64,000 nucleotides of DNA from Bdellovibrionales bacterium (GTDB lineage: Bacteria > Bdellovibrionota > Bdellovibrionia > Bdellovibrionales > Bdellovibrionaceae). Every line of letters begins with the position of its first letter. The first letter of the stretch is position 1. The notes beneath the pieces are model-generated. The model did no database searches. It saw nothing but the letters and a program-made list of their open reading frames with translations, and had not been told where the DNA came from. The position numbers and the translations under genes are program-made. Below are positions 54,165 through 63,187 of this stretch, in pieces. Location of the stretch: contig SXSU01000063.1 in assembly GCA_005793345.1 (NCBI GenBank), positions 1 through 64,000 on the forward strand, in the 5' to 3' direction.

Positions 54165-55563
54165 ATGGAATTCGGATTTAAAAAATTAAATCTAAATTAT
54201 GGAAAGAATAGTTTAAGTGAAAAGATAAAAATAAATTTTAGTTTATCAAAATGGAATAAAAAGTTTGAAAAATCTAAATTTGTTAAATTGGTGAGTTTGA
54301 TTATAGTCATTTTAAGTTTAGATCTTAAAGCTATTGCTCAGTCGCAAGATATAAAAGATCAAGATGAAATGCAAAATGAGGTTTTAGAATCAATTCAGTG
54401 TCGAGGAAACTTAGCGACAGAGTGTGCTTATATATCTAGTTTTATAAATATTAACCCTGGTGATAAAATTACAGATGATGAAATTACAAACTCTAAGTTA
54501 AGACTTTCCTCACTTACAAATTTTGAGTCTGTTCATTTATTAATTGAAAAGGGTTCTGAGCGAGGAAAGGTAAGTCTTGTAGTAGAAGTTCAAGAGGCCA
54601 ATCCATTTTCAAAAGAATTTTTGTATGGTATATCATACAATAGATATTTTAATAATACCTTTAGTAATAATTTAGCTGCGCGAGTGAGTCATAATAATTT
54701 ATTCGGCAATGGAAAAATTCTAGATTTTGAGGCAAATTTACAAAGTTTTTCACTTAATGATTATACTGATAATTCAAACAAAAAAAATAAGTTTTATCTA
54801 TATTCAATGAGATCACAATATGTTGATCCAAATTTATTTGGTTTAAAAAATGTTTTTTTTTATTGCTGGATTAGAAGGAGAGTCATCTAAATACGGATTT
54901 AAAAACTCATATATAAATGAAAGTATATTTGCTGATATTTCTTTAGGATACAGGTTTGCTTCATTTTCATATTTGAGATTTATCTATAAAGATAATTTTT
55001 ATAAAAAAGATAATTTATTTATTGAAAATATTGAATATTCGCGCAGAGGCTTTAATAAAAATTATAAGATTGGAATAAATTATGGTTGGAACAGCGAAGA
55101 TGACAATTACTTTCCAAATCAAGGCTCCAAATTTAATTTAAATTTTGGATGGCAATATGATCGGTTTTTAGATGATACTATGACGAGTTCTTATTTTTAC
55201 TTGGATCAATTTTCATATCAAATAAATTGGAGTGGCGACAATAATTCTGTCTGGTCTTTTAAATATGGAGGAACGCCAGATTCTAGATATCGAGAATCCT
55301 TTGAAGAGGGGCAATCATTGGCACTCACATATGCAAAACCAATTTTATCAAATGAATTTAGTTTGAGTTCAATTTTTGGAAAAATAGAAAAGGGGCGTTG
55401 GTATGTTGAACCAAGTATGACGGGACCTGCCTACTCTAGTTATAATGGATTTATTATTGATCCAGGTATTAAAGTTGGAGTGCGTTTACAGTCAAAGTCA
55501 TTGGGCATAATTGATTTGTATGCGTTTTATAAAACTGATTATAGATTAGGTGGGCAAAAATAA
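54165..55563 (+). pseudogene. Omp85/BamA-TamA-like outer-membrane protein gene, frameshifted
   Basis: Two frames joined at a run of nine T (54852-54861): the first ends after GLKNVFF, the second continues IAGLEGESSKYGF... to 55563. One T fewer restores a single protein of about 465 residues: a long N-terminal extension, a membrane signal (VKLVSLIIVILSLDLKAIA), a POTRA-like part (VSLVVEVQEANPF), and a barrel with FPNQGSKFNLNFGW and a conserved Omp85-like end (LYAFYKTDYRLGGQK). ATG 54165 is chosen for its SD (GAGGAA). Either slippage, sequencing error or true inactivation. The next genes remain in frame and coupled (TAATG). Confidence 0.75.
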
Positions 55564-56279
55564 TGACCACTCCTATTTATAATAATCATAAGTTTATTCT
55601 TGCCGTATTTTTAATTTTGGAAAGCATTTTTATTCTAAACACATCATTTGCTTTTACAATCATACCAAATATTAAAAATAATCAATTTCAAATTTTAATT
55701 AAAGATTTAAAAACTCCAGAAAATTTTGAGAGAGATTTAAAAAGTGGATTAAATAATATTATTGTTTTTAGAATTTACTTTGATGGTGCTAAAGATTTAA
55801 GTTTTGAAAGAGTTTATAAAATTACAGTTAAATATGACTTATGGGATGAGGTTTATTTTTTAACTATACTGCCAGAGAATAAAGTTCAAGGGGATAAATT
55901 TATTTTTAAAAGCGAGGCAGACATAGTAACCTTTTTTAAATTAATTCAGTTAGTGATAATTGATACAATTGATTTTTCAAAGTTAAATATTGCAAAACAG
56001 ACATTAATTCAATTTCAAGGGACTGCATTTTTTAACCCTATTGCTGCTGAGAAAATTGAAAAAATAAATAAGTGGGTTTTGCAAAATAGCACCCCTCTAA
56101 CAACAGGAGGAGAAAGTTTTTTGGATGGAAACAGTAGAAAAATCAGCTCTCAACGAAGCAATACATTTTTTAATCAAATTTATACTGAGTATTCAAAAGG
56201 TGTGAAAAATATTTCAATTTTTAAAGATACAAGTGAACCCAAAAATATAATATGGAGTGAGGTTATAATTGAAAAATAG
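55563..56279 (+). CDS. DUF4390-family exported protein
   Basis: 238 residues with an N-terminal signal or anchor (14-31). The pattern of a moderately conserved beta-rich domain followed by NSTPLTTGGESFLDGNSRK is reminiscent of DUF4390 proteins, which in other proteobacteria are encoded beside an NtrY-type kinase, as here. Overlaps the Omp85-like gene by one base and the kinase gene by 11 bp. Role in envelope signalling is an inference from the neighbours. Confidence 0.6.
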   Translation: MTTPIYNNHKFILAVFLILESIFILNTSFAFTIIPNIKNNQFQILIKDLKTPENFERDLKSGLNNIIVFRIYFDGAKDLSFERVYKITVKYDLWDEVYFLTILPENKVQGDKFIFKSEADIVTFFKLIQLVIIDTIDFSKLNIAKQTLIQFQGTAFFNPIAAEKIEKINKWVLQNSTPLTTGGESFLDGNSRKISSQRSNTFFNQIYTEYSKGVKNISIFKDTSEPKNIIWSEVIIEK

Positions 56280-57384
56280 TTCTGTTGTTAAATTATTATT
56301 TTATACAATTATAATTTTGATAATTATACCTCTTATTGGTACTTTCTATTTTTTAAATCACACTATCAATACGACTTTGAATTTAACTTTTAATTCTGAG
56401 ATGAATGAAGTCATTGATCAATATTCTTATCGATTGAAGGAATTAAAATCAAAAGATCCAAGCCGGTCTGAAGAATACAAAAAAGAATTTGAGAAATTGC
56501 AAGATCTTAAAATTATTTATTCAAATTCTGAGACAACAAAGAATAACTTAAATACTTCATTAATGATTTATTTTGGCCTTGGAATATTAGGTGCCATATT
56601 ATTGGCATTAATCATTGCGTGGATATTAAGTCTTCGAATTTCGGGAATGTATAGTAAATTAATGACAGAGACTATTGAACAAAAAAATAAAATTCAATAT
56701 CTCGATGGAATAAAATCGTGGCAAGAGTTTGCTCGCATTCTTGCTCATGAAATTAAAAATCCATTGACTCCAATTGAATTATTGATCTCGAATCTAAAAA
56801 AATCATATTTACGACAAAATAAAGATGGATTTTTAAATCAGTTAACACAAACCGAATTTATGGTTTTGGATGAGCTTGGTCATTTGAAATCATTGGTTAA
56901 TAGATTTAGTGAATTCGCAAAAGTGCCTAAGATAGAACTGGTGAATACCAATATAAGTCACTATTTGAATCATCTTAAAATGAATTTAAATTTAATTTTT
57001 AATGGAGTCGAGATCTGTTGGGTAATAAATAGTATTGATCAGACTGCCGTTGTTTATTTGGATCAAACTTTGTTTAAACAAGTTTTTATAAATATAATAA
57101 AAAATGGACTCGAAGCAAATCTTGGTAAAAATATAAATTTTAAAGTTTTAATTTTAAAAAAGGAGTCGAATATTTATTTTCAAATATCCAATTCGGGGGC
57201 TCCCCTTTTTAAGGAATTGCAATCTAGAATCTTTGAACCCTATGTTTCAAGTCATGCAAGTAAAGAAAATATGGGGCTTGGCTTGAGTATTGTGAGAAAA
57301 ATAATTATAGAACATGGTGGAGATATTGAATATTTAGAAATTGAAAATGGTCCTGTATTTGAGTTTTGGATACCATTAACATAA
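56269..57384 (+). CDS. NtrY-like sensor histidine kinase
   Basis: 371 residues from a TTG start (SD GAGG). TM helices at about 10-30 and 95-118 enclose a short periplasmic segment. The phospho-acceptor His160 is in ARILAHEIKNPLTP, typical of NtrY-type kinases; the ATP-binding part has NIIKNGLEAN (N box) and GLGLSIVRKI (G2). No PAS domain. It overlaps the DUF4390 gene by 11 bp and lies 14 bp before the response regulator gene, forming a two-component pair. Confidence 0.9.
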   Translation: MKNSSVVKLLFYTIIILIIIPLIGTFYFLNHTINTTLNLTFNSEMNEVIDQYSYRLKELKSKDPSRSEEYKKEFEKLQDLKIIYSNSETTKNNLNTSLMIYFGLGILGAILLALIIAWILSLRISGMYSKLMTETIEQKNKIQYLDGIKSWQEFARILAHEIKNPLTPIELLISNLKKSYLRQNKDGFLNQLTQTEFMVLDELGHLKSLVNRFSEFAKVPKIELVNTNISHYLNHLKMNLNLIFNGVEICWVINSIDQTAVVYLDQTLFKQVFINIIKNGLEANLGKNINFKVLILKKESNIYFQISNSGAPLFKELQSRIFEPYVSSHASKENMGLGLSIVRKIIIEHGGDIEYLEIENGPVFEFWIPLT

Positions 57385-57398
57385 TTTGAAAAGGTTTT

Positions 57399-58784
57399 AT
57401 GAATGCTGATCGAAAAAATACAATTTTGATTGTTGATGATGAAAAGAATATTCGCCAATCCATTGCAATGGTTCTCGACCAAGAAAATTATCATGTGATA
57501 CAAGCTCATGATTGGATGTCGGCAATTCGATTTGTTCAAGAAAAAGTAATTGATCTTTTGATATTAGATATTAAGTTGGGCGAAGTAGATGGTTTAACTT
57601 TATTTAAAAAAATTCAACAAATGGGATATGAAATTCCGACCCTATTTATTTCTGGTCATGCTTCTTTGAGTGAGGCTGCACAGGCGGTTAAAATTGGTGG
57701 ATACGATTTTATTGAAAAACCTTTTAATTCAGATAAACTAATTATTGTTGTTCAAAGGTGCTTGGCTCATTTTAAAATGAATACTAAAATTCAAATTTTA
57801 ATGAAGAATAAAAATTGGAAAGATGAAATTATAGGTGAATCCCCTTTAATTAAACAACTTTTAATAAAAGCAGAAAAAGTTGCTCAAGGGAGCGCGTCTG
57901 TATTTGTTTCAGGTGAAACGGGTACAGGTAAAGAATTATTGTCTCAGTTTATTCATGACAAAAGTATGAGAGTTGAAGAACCCTTTGTAAAAGTAAATTG
58001 TTCTGCCATTCCAGAAAATTTAATTGAGAGTGAACTTTTTGGTTTTGAAAAAGGTTCTTTTACGGGAGCGATGGCTTCAAAGAAGGGACTTTTTGAGATA
58101 GCACATCGTGGAACTTTATTTTTAGATGAAGTCGCAGATCTTTCTTTGAATGCGCAAGCAAAAGTTCTACGTTTTTTGCAAACGGGCGAAATTCAAAAAA
58201 TAGGATCTGAAAAGTCAATCAAAGTTGATGTGCGAATTATATCTGGTACTCATAAAGATTTAAAAAAAATAATAAAGGATGGTTTGTTTCGAGAAGATTT
58301 GTATTATCGTTTAAATGTCGTACCTTTGCAATTGCCGAGTTTAAGGGAACGAAAAGAAGATATTCCATTATTGATTGAATTTTTTAATTTAAAACTGTCG
58401 AAAAAAAATAATGTAAAAGTTAAGGATATAGATATAGAAGTTGTAGAAGAATTAAAAAACTATTCTTGGCCAGGTAATATTCGAGAAATTCAAAATGTAG
58501 TCGAGAGAATGATTGTTTTGAGTGGAAATCAAATTACAATAGCTGATCTGCCAGAAGACATTCAATCTCTTGAAATGGAGTGCTTAAATACTATAGAATC
58601 ATCGATGCAACCCCTAAGACTTCGAGACTTTAGAGATAATGCTGAAAAAGAATTTATAATTAATACTCTAAAAAAATTTAATGGAAATATATCTAAAGCA
58701 GCACATGAACTTGGTGTTGTTAGAACATATTTACATAAGCGAATGAAAGTTTTAGGAATTGAAAAAGTTCTTATAATAAACTAA
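57399..58784 (+). CDS. NtrX-like sigma-54-dependent response regulator
   Basis: 461 residues. Receiver domain 1-120: DDEKNI acidic pair, phospho-acceptor Asp57 in LLILDIK, and Lys in IEKPFN. AAA+ domain about 140-380: Walker A GETGTGKE, GSFTGA sigma-54 loop, EVADLSLNAQAKVLRFLQ. C-terminal Fis-type HTH (NISKAAHELGVVRTYLHKRMKVLGI). Partner of the kinase at 56269. Likely controls envelope genes through sigma-54 promoters; no target is visible. Confidence 0.93.
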   Translation: MNADRKNTILIVDDEKNIRQSIAMVLDQENYHVIQAHDWMSAIRFVQEKVIDLLILDIKLGEVDGLTLFKKIQQMGYEIPTLFISGHASLSEAAQAVKIGGYDFIEKPFNSDKLIIVVQRCLAHFKMNTKIQILMKNKNWKDEIIGESPLIKQLLIKAEKVAQGSASVFVSGETGTGKELLSQFIHDKSMRVEEPFVKVNCSAIPENLIESELFGFEKGSFTGAMASKKGLFEIAHRGTLFLDEVADLSLNAQAKVLRFLQTGEIQKIGSEKSIKVDVRIISGTHKDLKKIIKDGLFREDLYYRLNVVPLQLPSLRERKEDIPLLIEFFNLKLSKKNNVKVKDIDIEVVEELKNYSWPGNIREIQNVVERMIVLSGNQITIADLPEDIQSLEMECLNTIESSMQPLRLRDFRDNAEKEFIINTLKKFNGNISKAAHELGVVRTYLHKRMKVLGIEKVLIIN

Positions 58785-58815
58785 AAATCTAACGAGACTG
58801 TATTCACTTATTAGT

Positions 58816-58844
58816 TTGACAGATTTTTTAGATTTCCATATCAT
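58816..58844 (+). promoter_or_regulatory. Sigma70 promoter for the NSS transporter gene
   Basis: A perfect TTGACA at 58816-58821, a 17-bp spacer and TATCAT at 58839-58844. The transporter start follows 39 bp downstream of the -10 box. Confidence 0.7.
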
Positions 58845-58882
58845 ATGTTTTTCATTAAGCATTAATATGGAGATTATAAATT

Positions 58883-60241
58883 ATGCCTAAGCGCGGATCA
58901 TGGCGGACCAGATTTGGATTTTATCTTGTAGCGATTGGTTCGGCCTGTGGTCTTGGAAATTTATGGCGCTTTCCTTATGTTGTGTCTGAAAATGGGGGAG
59001 GCGCTTTTGTTTTATTATATCTAATATTAGCACTTGCCGTTGGAATGCCGTTACTGGTGGCTGAACTCATGATTGGTAAATCAACTCGTAAAAGTATTTT
59101 AGGAATAACCAAACAAACATCAGGACAAAACCAAATTTTATTTCGGTGGATTGCGCGTGCTAGTGTTGTTTTAACTTTTGTAGTTCTATCTTATTATGCG
59201 GTCATTAGTGGATGGGTGCTGCATTTTGCAATGCAATTTTTTGCAGGTTTAGTTCGTAACACAACAATTGATCCCAATGATTTTTTACGCAATTTACTTG
59301 GAAATGGTTTGTTGCAAGTGGCACTTGCAAGTGTGCATTTAATACTTGCTTGGCTTGTTGTTATTAAAGGAGTCCACGAAGGATTAGAGAAGTGGATTGG
59401 TAATATGATGCCACTATTTGTGTTTTTGTTAATTTGGCTCGTATTTAAATCTATTAGTTTAGATACTTTTGCAAACTCCATGCGATTTTTATTTTATCCT
59501 GATTTTTCTAAACTTTCTTATTCATCTTTGATTTCTGCTCTTGGACATGTGTTTTTTACCTTATCGGTTGGGTTTGGAACCATGATTACTTTTGGAAGTT
59601 ATTTTAAAGAGACTGATCATATACCACTTGCTGGATTTCGAGTGACCATTGCTGATACGGTAATTTCCTTGATGGCTGGATTATTAGTGTTCCCAATATT
59701 ATTACATCAGTCCCAAGGACGTTTTGCAGATCCAACATTATTATTTGAAGCCCTGCCACGATTACTCACTCAATCACGAATTGGTAATTTATTTGGTTTA
59801 GCTTTTTTTATTTGTCTTTATATTGCTGCCCTTGGAGCAAGTATTGGATTATTTGAAGTGATCGTTTCAAATATTGTAGATCGTAAAAAGGATATAAAAC
59901 GAGAAAAAGCAGCTCAGTGGACAGGTGTTGGGGTATTGTTAGTTTCAACTCTGCCTGCGTTCTCAAGTAATTTTTTAAGACAATTTCAAATTAATGGTCG
60001 TGGCATTTTAGAATTGATAGATGTGTTTTTGATTTCTTGGATATTACCAATAGTGGCACTTGGAATGAGTTTGGGCTTGAGTAAAGTTTTGGATGAAAAA
60101 GTAATGGCTGCAGAATTTTTAGCACCTAATAAAGTAAATAGCGCAGCCTTATATGGGCATTGGAAAATAGCACTGAGATATGTAATTCCTGGTGTTATTA
60201 TTCTTGGGTTTCTGTTAGAGTTATTGGGTTTAATATTATGA
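58883..60241 (+). CDS. Sodium-dependent transporter of the NSS (SNF) family
   Basis: 452 residues with about 11 membrane helices, as in bacterial MhsT/LeuT-type transporters. RTRFGFYLVAIGSACGLGNLWRFPYVVSENGGGAF is the TM1 unwound sodium/substrate site; SVGFGTMITFGSY and the TM8 site follow. Likely imports amino acids with Na. It has its own promoter. The stop overlaps the start of the methyltransferase gene by four bases. Confidence 0.95.
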   Translation: MPKRGSWRTRFGFYLVAIGSACGLGNLWRFPYVVSENGGGAFVLLYLILALAVGMPLLVAELMIGKSTRKSILGITKQTSGQNQILFRWIARASVVLTFVVLSYYAVISGWVLHFAMQFFAGLVRNTTIDPNDFLRNLLGNGLLQVALASVHLILAWLVVIKGVHEGLEKWIGNMMPLFVFLLIWLVFKSISLDTFANSMRFLFYPDFSKLSYSSLISALGHVFFTLSVGFGTMITFGSYFKETDHIPLAGFRVTIADTVISLMAGLLVFPILLHQSQGRFADPTLLFEALPRLLTQSRIGNLFGLAFFICLYIAALGASIGLFEVIVSNIVDRKKDIKREKAAQWTGVGVLLVSTLPAFSSNFLRQFQINGRGILELIDVFLISWILPIVALGMSLGLSKVLDEKVMAAEFLAPNKVNSAALYGHWKIALRYVIPGVIILGFLLELLGLIL

Positions 60242-61566
60242 TCAAATCTAAAACTAAATTTAAATTTAATGAAGGGGATAAAGCTAAAGATAAACTTGGA
60301 TCTATTGCTAGATCTAAATCTAATTTTAATTCTAACTCTAAATCAATAACTAAAAATAATGTACAACAGTTAAAATTAAATGAGTTACCATTTGATAAAG
60401 TTAAATCAATTTTTATTGCGCATCCCAATTATATCGAAGATTTAAAAAATGAAATTAATCGAAGAAATGATAAAACATATTACTCTAATTTTTCTATTGA
60501 TAATTTTATTTTTACAAACACAAAATATACTAATTATTTAAATTACCAGGATGAATTAACTTGTAAGCCCATTTGGGCTCAAGCTGTTTGGACAGATGTT
60601 TCTGTTGTAGAGTTTAAATCAATAAAAGATGCAGCATCCATTTTGCGGAAATTGAAGAGAGATTGGATTTCGCATTCATTTCAATTTCATCGACGAACTC
60701 AATTAATAAAAGCTGAATTACCAAAATATAGTTTTAGTGAAAGTCCCCTTGAGTTTAGTCAAGCGATTGAAAACTTAAGATATCCAAAAATGCAAAATCC
60801 AGAAAATGGAAGAATTAATTTTGGAGTATTTTGTTTGATTGATCAGTATAAGTTGCTTGTCTGCGAAAATAATAGTTTGTTTGATCAATTTAAATTAGTT
60901 TCTGAAAGACAAAATTCTGAAATTCACATACCTCAAACTACAGTCAAAAAGACTTTAAATTTATTGCCTGAAGTAATCAGAAATCCAATTGTAATTCAAT
61001 CTTGTGGCGAAATTGATTTTAAAGAAGATAAAACAAATCCTCCATCTCGCGCCTATTTAAAACTATGGGAATTTTTTACTGTTTATAAAATTGTACCTCA
61101 AAAAAATGATATTTGTATAGAGTTAGGTGCAGCTCCTGGAGGGTGGACCTGGGTATTGGTAGAATTAGGATGCGAAGTCTATTCGTTTGATCGAGCACCA
61201 TTAGAAGCAAAATTAATCGATAATAAAAAATATAAAAATAAAATTCACCATAGTACTAAAGATGCCTTTATGGTTAAGCCAAAAGATTTACCAAATAAAG
61301 TAAAATGGCTTTTTTCTGACTTAATTTGTGATCCAAATAAACTCTACGATTACATTTTAGAAAATTGGTCTGACGAAAACTACAATATGGTTTGTACATT
61401 AAAATTCAAAGGTGAAACTGATTTTGCAATTATAGAAAAATTTAAAAATATAAAAACTAAACTGCCAGCTCATTTCAAAAACCATCAAGTTTTTTTAACA
61501 CATTTATATAATAATAAACATGAAATCACCTTTTGCTTATTTGAAGATAAGTTTAATAGAAAATAG
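60238..61566 (+). CDS. RlmM-like SAM-dependent RNA 2'-O-methyltransferase
   Basis: About 442 residues from ATG 60238, which overlaps the transporter stop. A repetitive Lys/Ser/Phe-rich N-terminus (about 45 residues) is followed by a THUMP-like region, then an FtsJ-type Rossmann domain (about 290-420): ICIELGAAPGGWTWVLVELG with VYSFDRAPL, KVKWLFSDLI and LKFKGE as the K-D-K-E set. This matches RlmM (23S rRNA Cm2498), but the family is broad. Translational coupling to the transporter may be coincidental. Confidence 0.8.
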   Translation: MIKSKTKFKFNEGDKAKDKLGSIARSKSNFNSNSKSITKNNVQQLKLNELPFDKVKSIFIAHPNYIEDLKNEINRRNDKTYYSNFSIDNFIFTNTKYTNYLNYQDELTCKPIWAQAVWTDVSVVEFKSIKDAASILRKLKRDWISHSFQFHRRTQLIKAELPKYSFSESPLEFSQAIENLRYPKMQNPENGRINFGVFCLIDQYKLLVCENNSLFDQFKLVSERQNSEIHIPQTTVKKTLNLLPEVIRNPIVIQSCGEIDFKEDKTNPPSRAYLKLWEFFTVYKIVPQKNDICIELGAAPGGWTWVLVELGCEVYSFDRAPLEAKLIDNKKYKNKIHHSTKDAFMVKPKDLPNKVKWLFSDLICDPNKLYDYILENWSDENYNMVCTLKFKGETDFAIIEKFKNIKTKLPAHFKNHQVFLTHLYNNKHEITFCLFEDKFNRK

Positions 61567-61661
61567 TTAAAACATTTTGTTTTTGGAAATTAGTCTAATT
61601 TAGAAATTATTAGAGAAATTAAATTTGAATTTTTTTGAACGATTAAATAATAAATTTGTAT

Positions 61662-62846
61662 TTAACTCCAAAAGCTCCAGGGGACTATGCCAATACCTTT
61701 ATTTTTAGGAGGGAGATGGATATAGTCAACGGGTGCTACAATTAAACCTATTGGTGAATTTAATTTTTTCATGGCGCCTAAGATTGGTCTTTCATGCCAA
61801 CCTATTTTAGTTGGTGAAACTGTTTCATTAATTATTTTTATAGGCATATTACCTAAAACTAAATCTATGATGCTTCCTCTTTGGCTTTTAAAATATAAAT
61901 GGGGGAGATTTTGACCATTATATTCGTAAAGACTAAAGATTTCATTTAATATAAAATGTCGTGCTAAACTTAAAGTAATATTGCTACCTCTAGTTTGGTT
62001 CGACAAATAGTAAGCCAATCCCGAATCTCCAAAAATCCAGTAGTCTTTACCTGTTCCATATTCATGAATAGAAATTCGACGTAGAAAAAAAATACTTTCT
62101 AAAGCTTGAATATATTTTTTAGCAATACGCTTATCTTTTTTGACATAATCAAGGGATGGGTATTCTCCATCCAACAATGCTCTAGACAACATTCTTACTA
62201 TACTCATACAAATATCTGGATTAAAATTACGACCATAGGCTTTTTGGGTGTCACGAAGTAAAGTGGTATCAACCCATGATTTCCAGTATTGGATTCGCAT
62301 TTCTTCGTCTCGAATAAATGCGGGTACGGGAAGACCTCCTAATTGCATTTGTTGTGCAATGTCCTCTGTTTTAAAACGTATAGAGTTCCATAAAATGAAA
62401 TCTCTTTTTTCTATTATTTTTAAATCATAAGATCGAAGTTCACTTAACGTCATTGGGTAAAGATGCATGATTCCAATTCTTCCAGTGAGTGATTCTCGAA
62501 TTCCAATTTTATTAGAGAATGAGACTGAGCCGCTTAAGTACCATTGCCCAGGTCTTTTTTTTTTATCAACATGAGATTTAATAGCATCAAAAAGTTTTGG
62601 AACTTTCTGAACTTCATCAATTACAGTAGGATGAAGTTCATTTCTAGCGATAAAAGTTTTGGATGAAGTTTCAGCTTCAACTCTTGTATCATCATCATCT
62701 AAGGTTAAGTAATTTTCAATGTGCAAGCGATCACGCAGTAATGTCGATTTGCCAACTTGTCTTAAACCTAATACACCTATTATAGGCCAAAATTTTGAAA
62801 GTTTTCGAATTTGCTGTTCTAAATGTCTTTTTCGTTGATGTGGCAT
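61662..62846 (-). CDS. AAA_14/DUF4143 ATPase (COG1373)
   Basis: 394 residues. Walker A GLRQVGKST at about 27-35, a LTLDDDDTRVEA segment, Walker B TVIDEVQKVP, LSGSVSFS and SLTGRIGIMHLYPMTLSEL typical of COG1373; the C-terminal half has the DUF4143 features (YFLSN..., YFKSQRGSIIDLVLG with a nuclease-like D-x-V). Function unknown, commonly sporadic in genomes. The start codon is 24 bp from a 40-bp perfect palindrome. Third ATPase of this general type in the window. Confidence 0.9.
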   Translation of the reverse strand: MPHQRKRHLEQQIRKLSKFWPIIGVLGLRQVGKSTLLRDRLHIENYLTLDDDDTRVEAETSSKTFIARNELHPTVIDEVQKVPKLFDAIKSHVDKKKRPGQWYLSGSVSFSNKIGIRESLTGRIGIMHLYPMTLSELRSYDLKIIEKRDFILWNSIRFKTEDIAQQMQLGGLPVPAFIRDEEMRIQYWKSWVDTTLLRDTQKAYGRNFNPDICMSIVRMLSRALLDGEYPSLDYVKKDKRIAKKYIQALESIFFLRRISIHEYGTGKDYWIFGDSGLAYYLSNQTRGSNITLSLARHFILNEIFSLYEYNGQNLPHLYFKSQRGSIIDLVLGNMPIKIINETVSPTKIGWHERPILGAMKKLNSPIGLIVAPVDYIHLPPKNKGIGIVPWSFWS

Positions 62847-62869
62847 CTAAATACTGTAAATAAAGTACT

Positions 62870-62909
62870 AAATAGTGTCAACTATTGATATCAATAGTTG
62901 ACACTATTT
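62870..62909. repeat. 40-bp perfect palindrome before the third ATPase gene
   Basis: The left arm AAATAGTGTCAACTATTGAT is followed directly by its exact reverse complement, so all 20 base pairs match about the GATATC centre. Shorter inverted boxes TGTCAACTA/TAGTTGACA are within it. It begins 23 bp upstream of the leftward ATPase start, the position of an operator. The rest of the 62847-63169 gap holds the dispersed repeats listed next. Confidence 0.92.
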
Positions 62910-63039
62910 TAGAAGAATTTCGACCATAAATTCAAATTCTAAATATCAAATTCAGGATTATTCATATATTTTGAAAACGTCCGACTTAAGTATAGAGGAT
63001 TGAGTTCAAAATACTTGAATGAAATAAATTTTTGTAAAT

Positions 63040-63187
63040 ATAATCGCGAAGCGATCAGACTTAATCATGAGCATTGATAAAACGGGGAGATTGAAAATCG
63101 CCCCCAAATAAACAAGAGAATAACTGCTTGTGATTATGTCTGATATAATCGCGAAGCGATCAGACTTAATCATGAGCAGTTATTTAG
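63040..63187. repeat. Composite palindromic repeat near the NUDIX gene, 1.5 units
   Basis: TAATCGCGAAGCGATCAGAC... half-unit from 63040, then GGGGAGATTGAAAATCGCCCCC hairpin, then a complete GTCTGATATAATCGCGAAGCGATCAGAC unit to TGAGCAGTTATTTA. The last part overlaps the NUDIX stop codon on the other strand: Asn-Asn-Cys-Ser-stop is read from the repeat. 62910-63039 is AT-rich without features. Confidence 0.88.
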
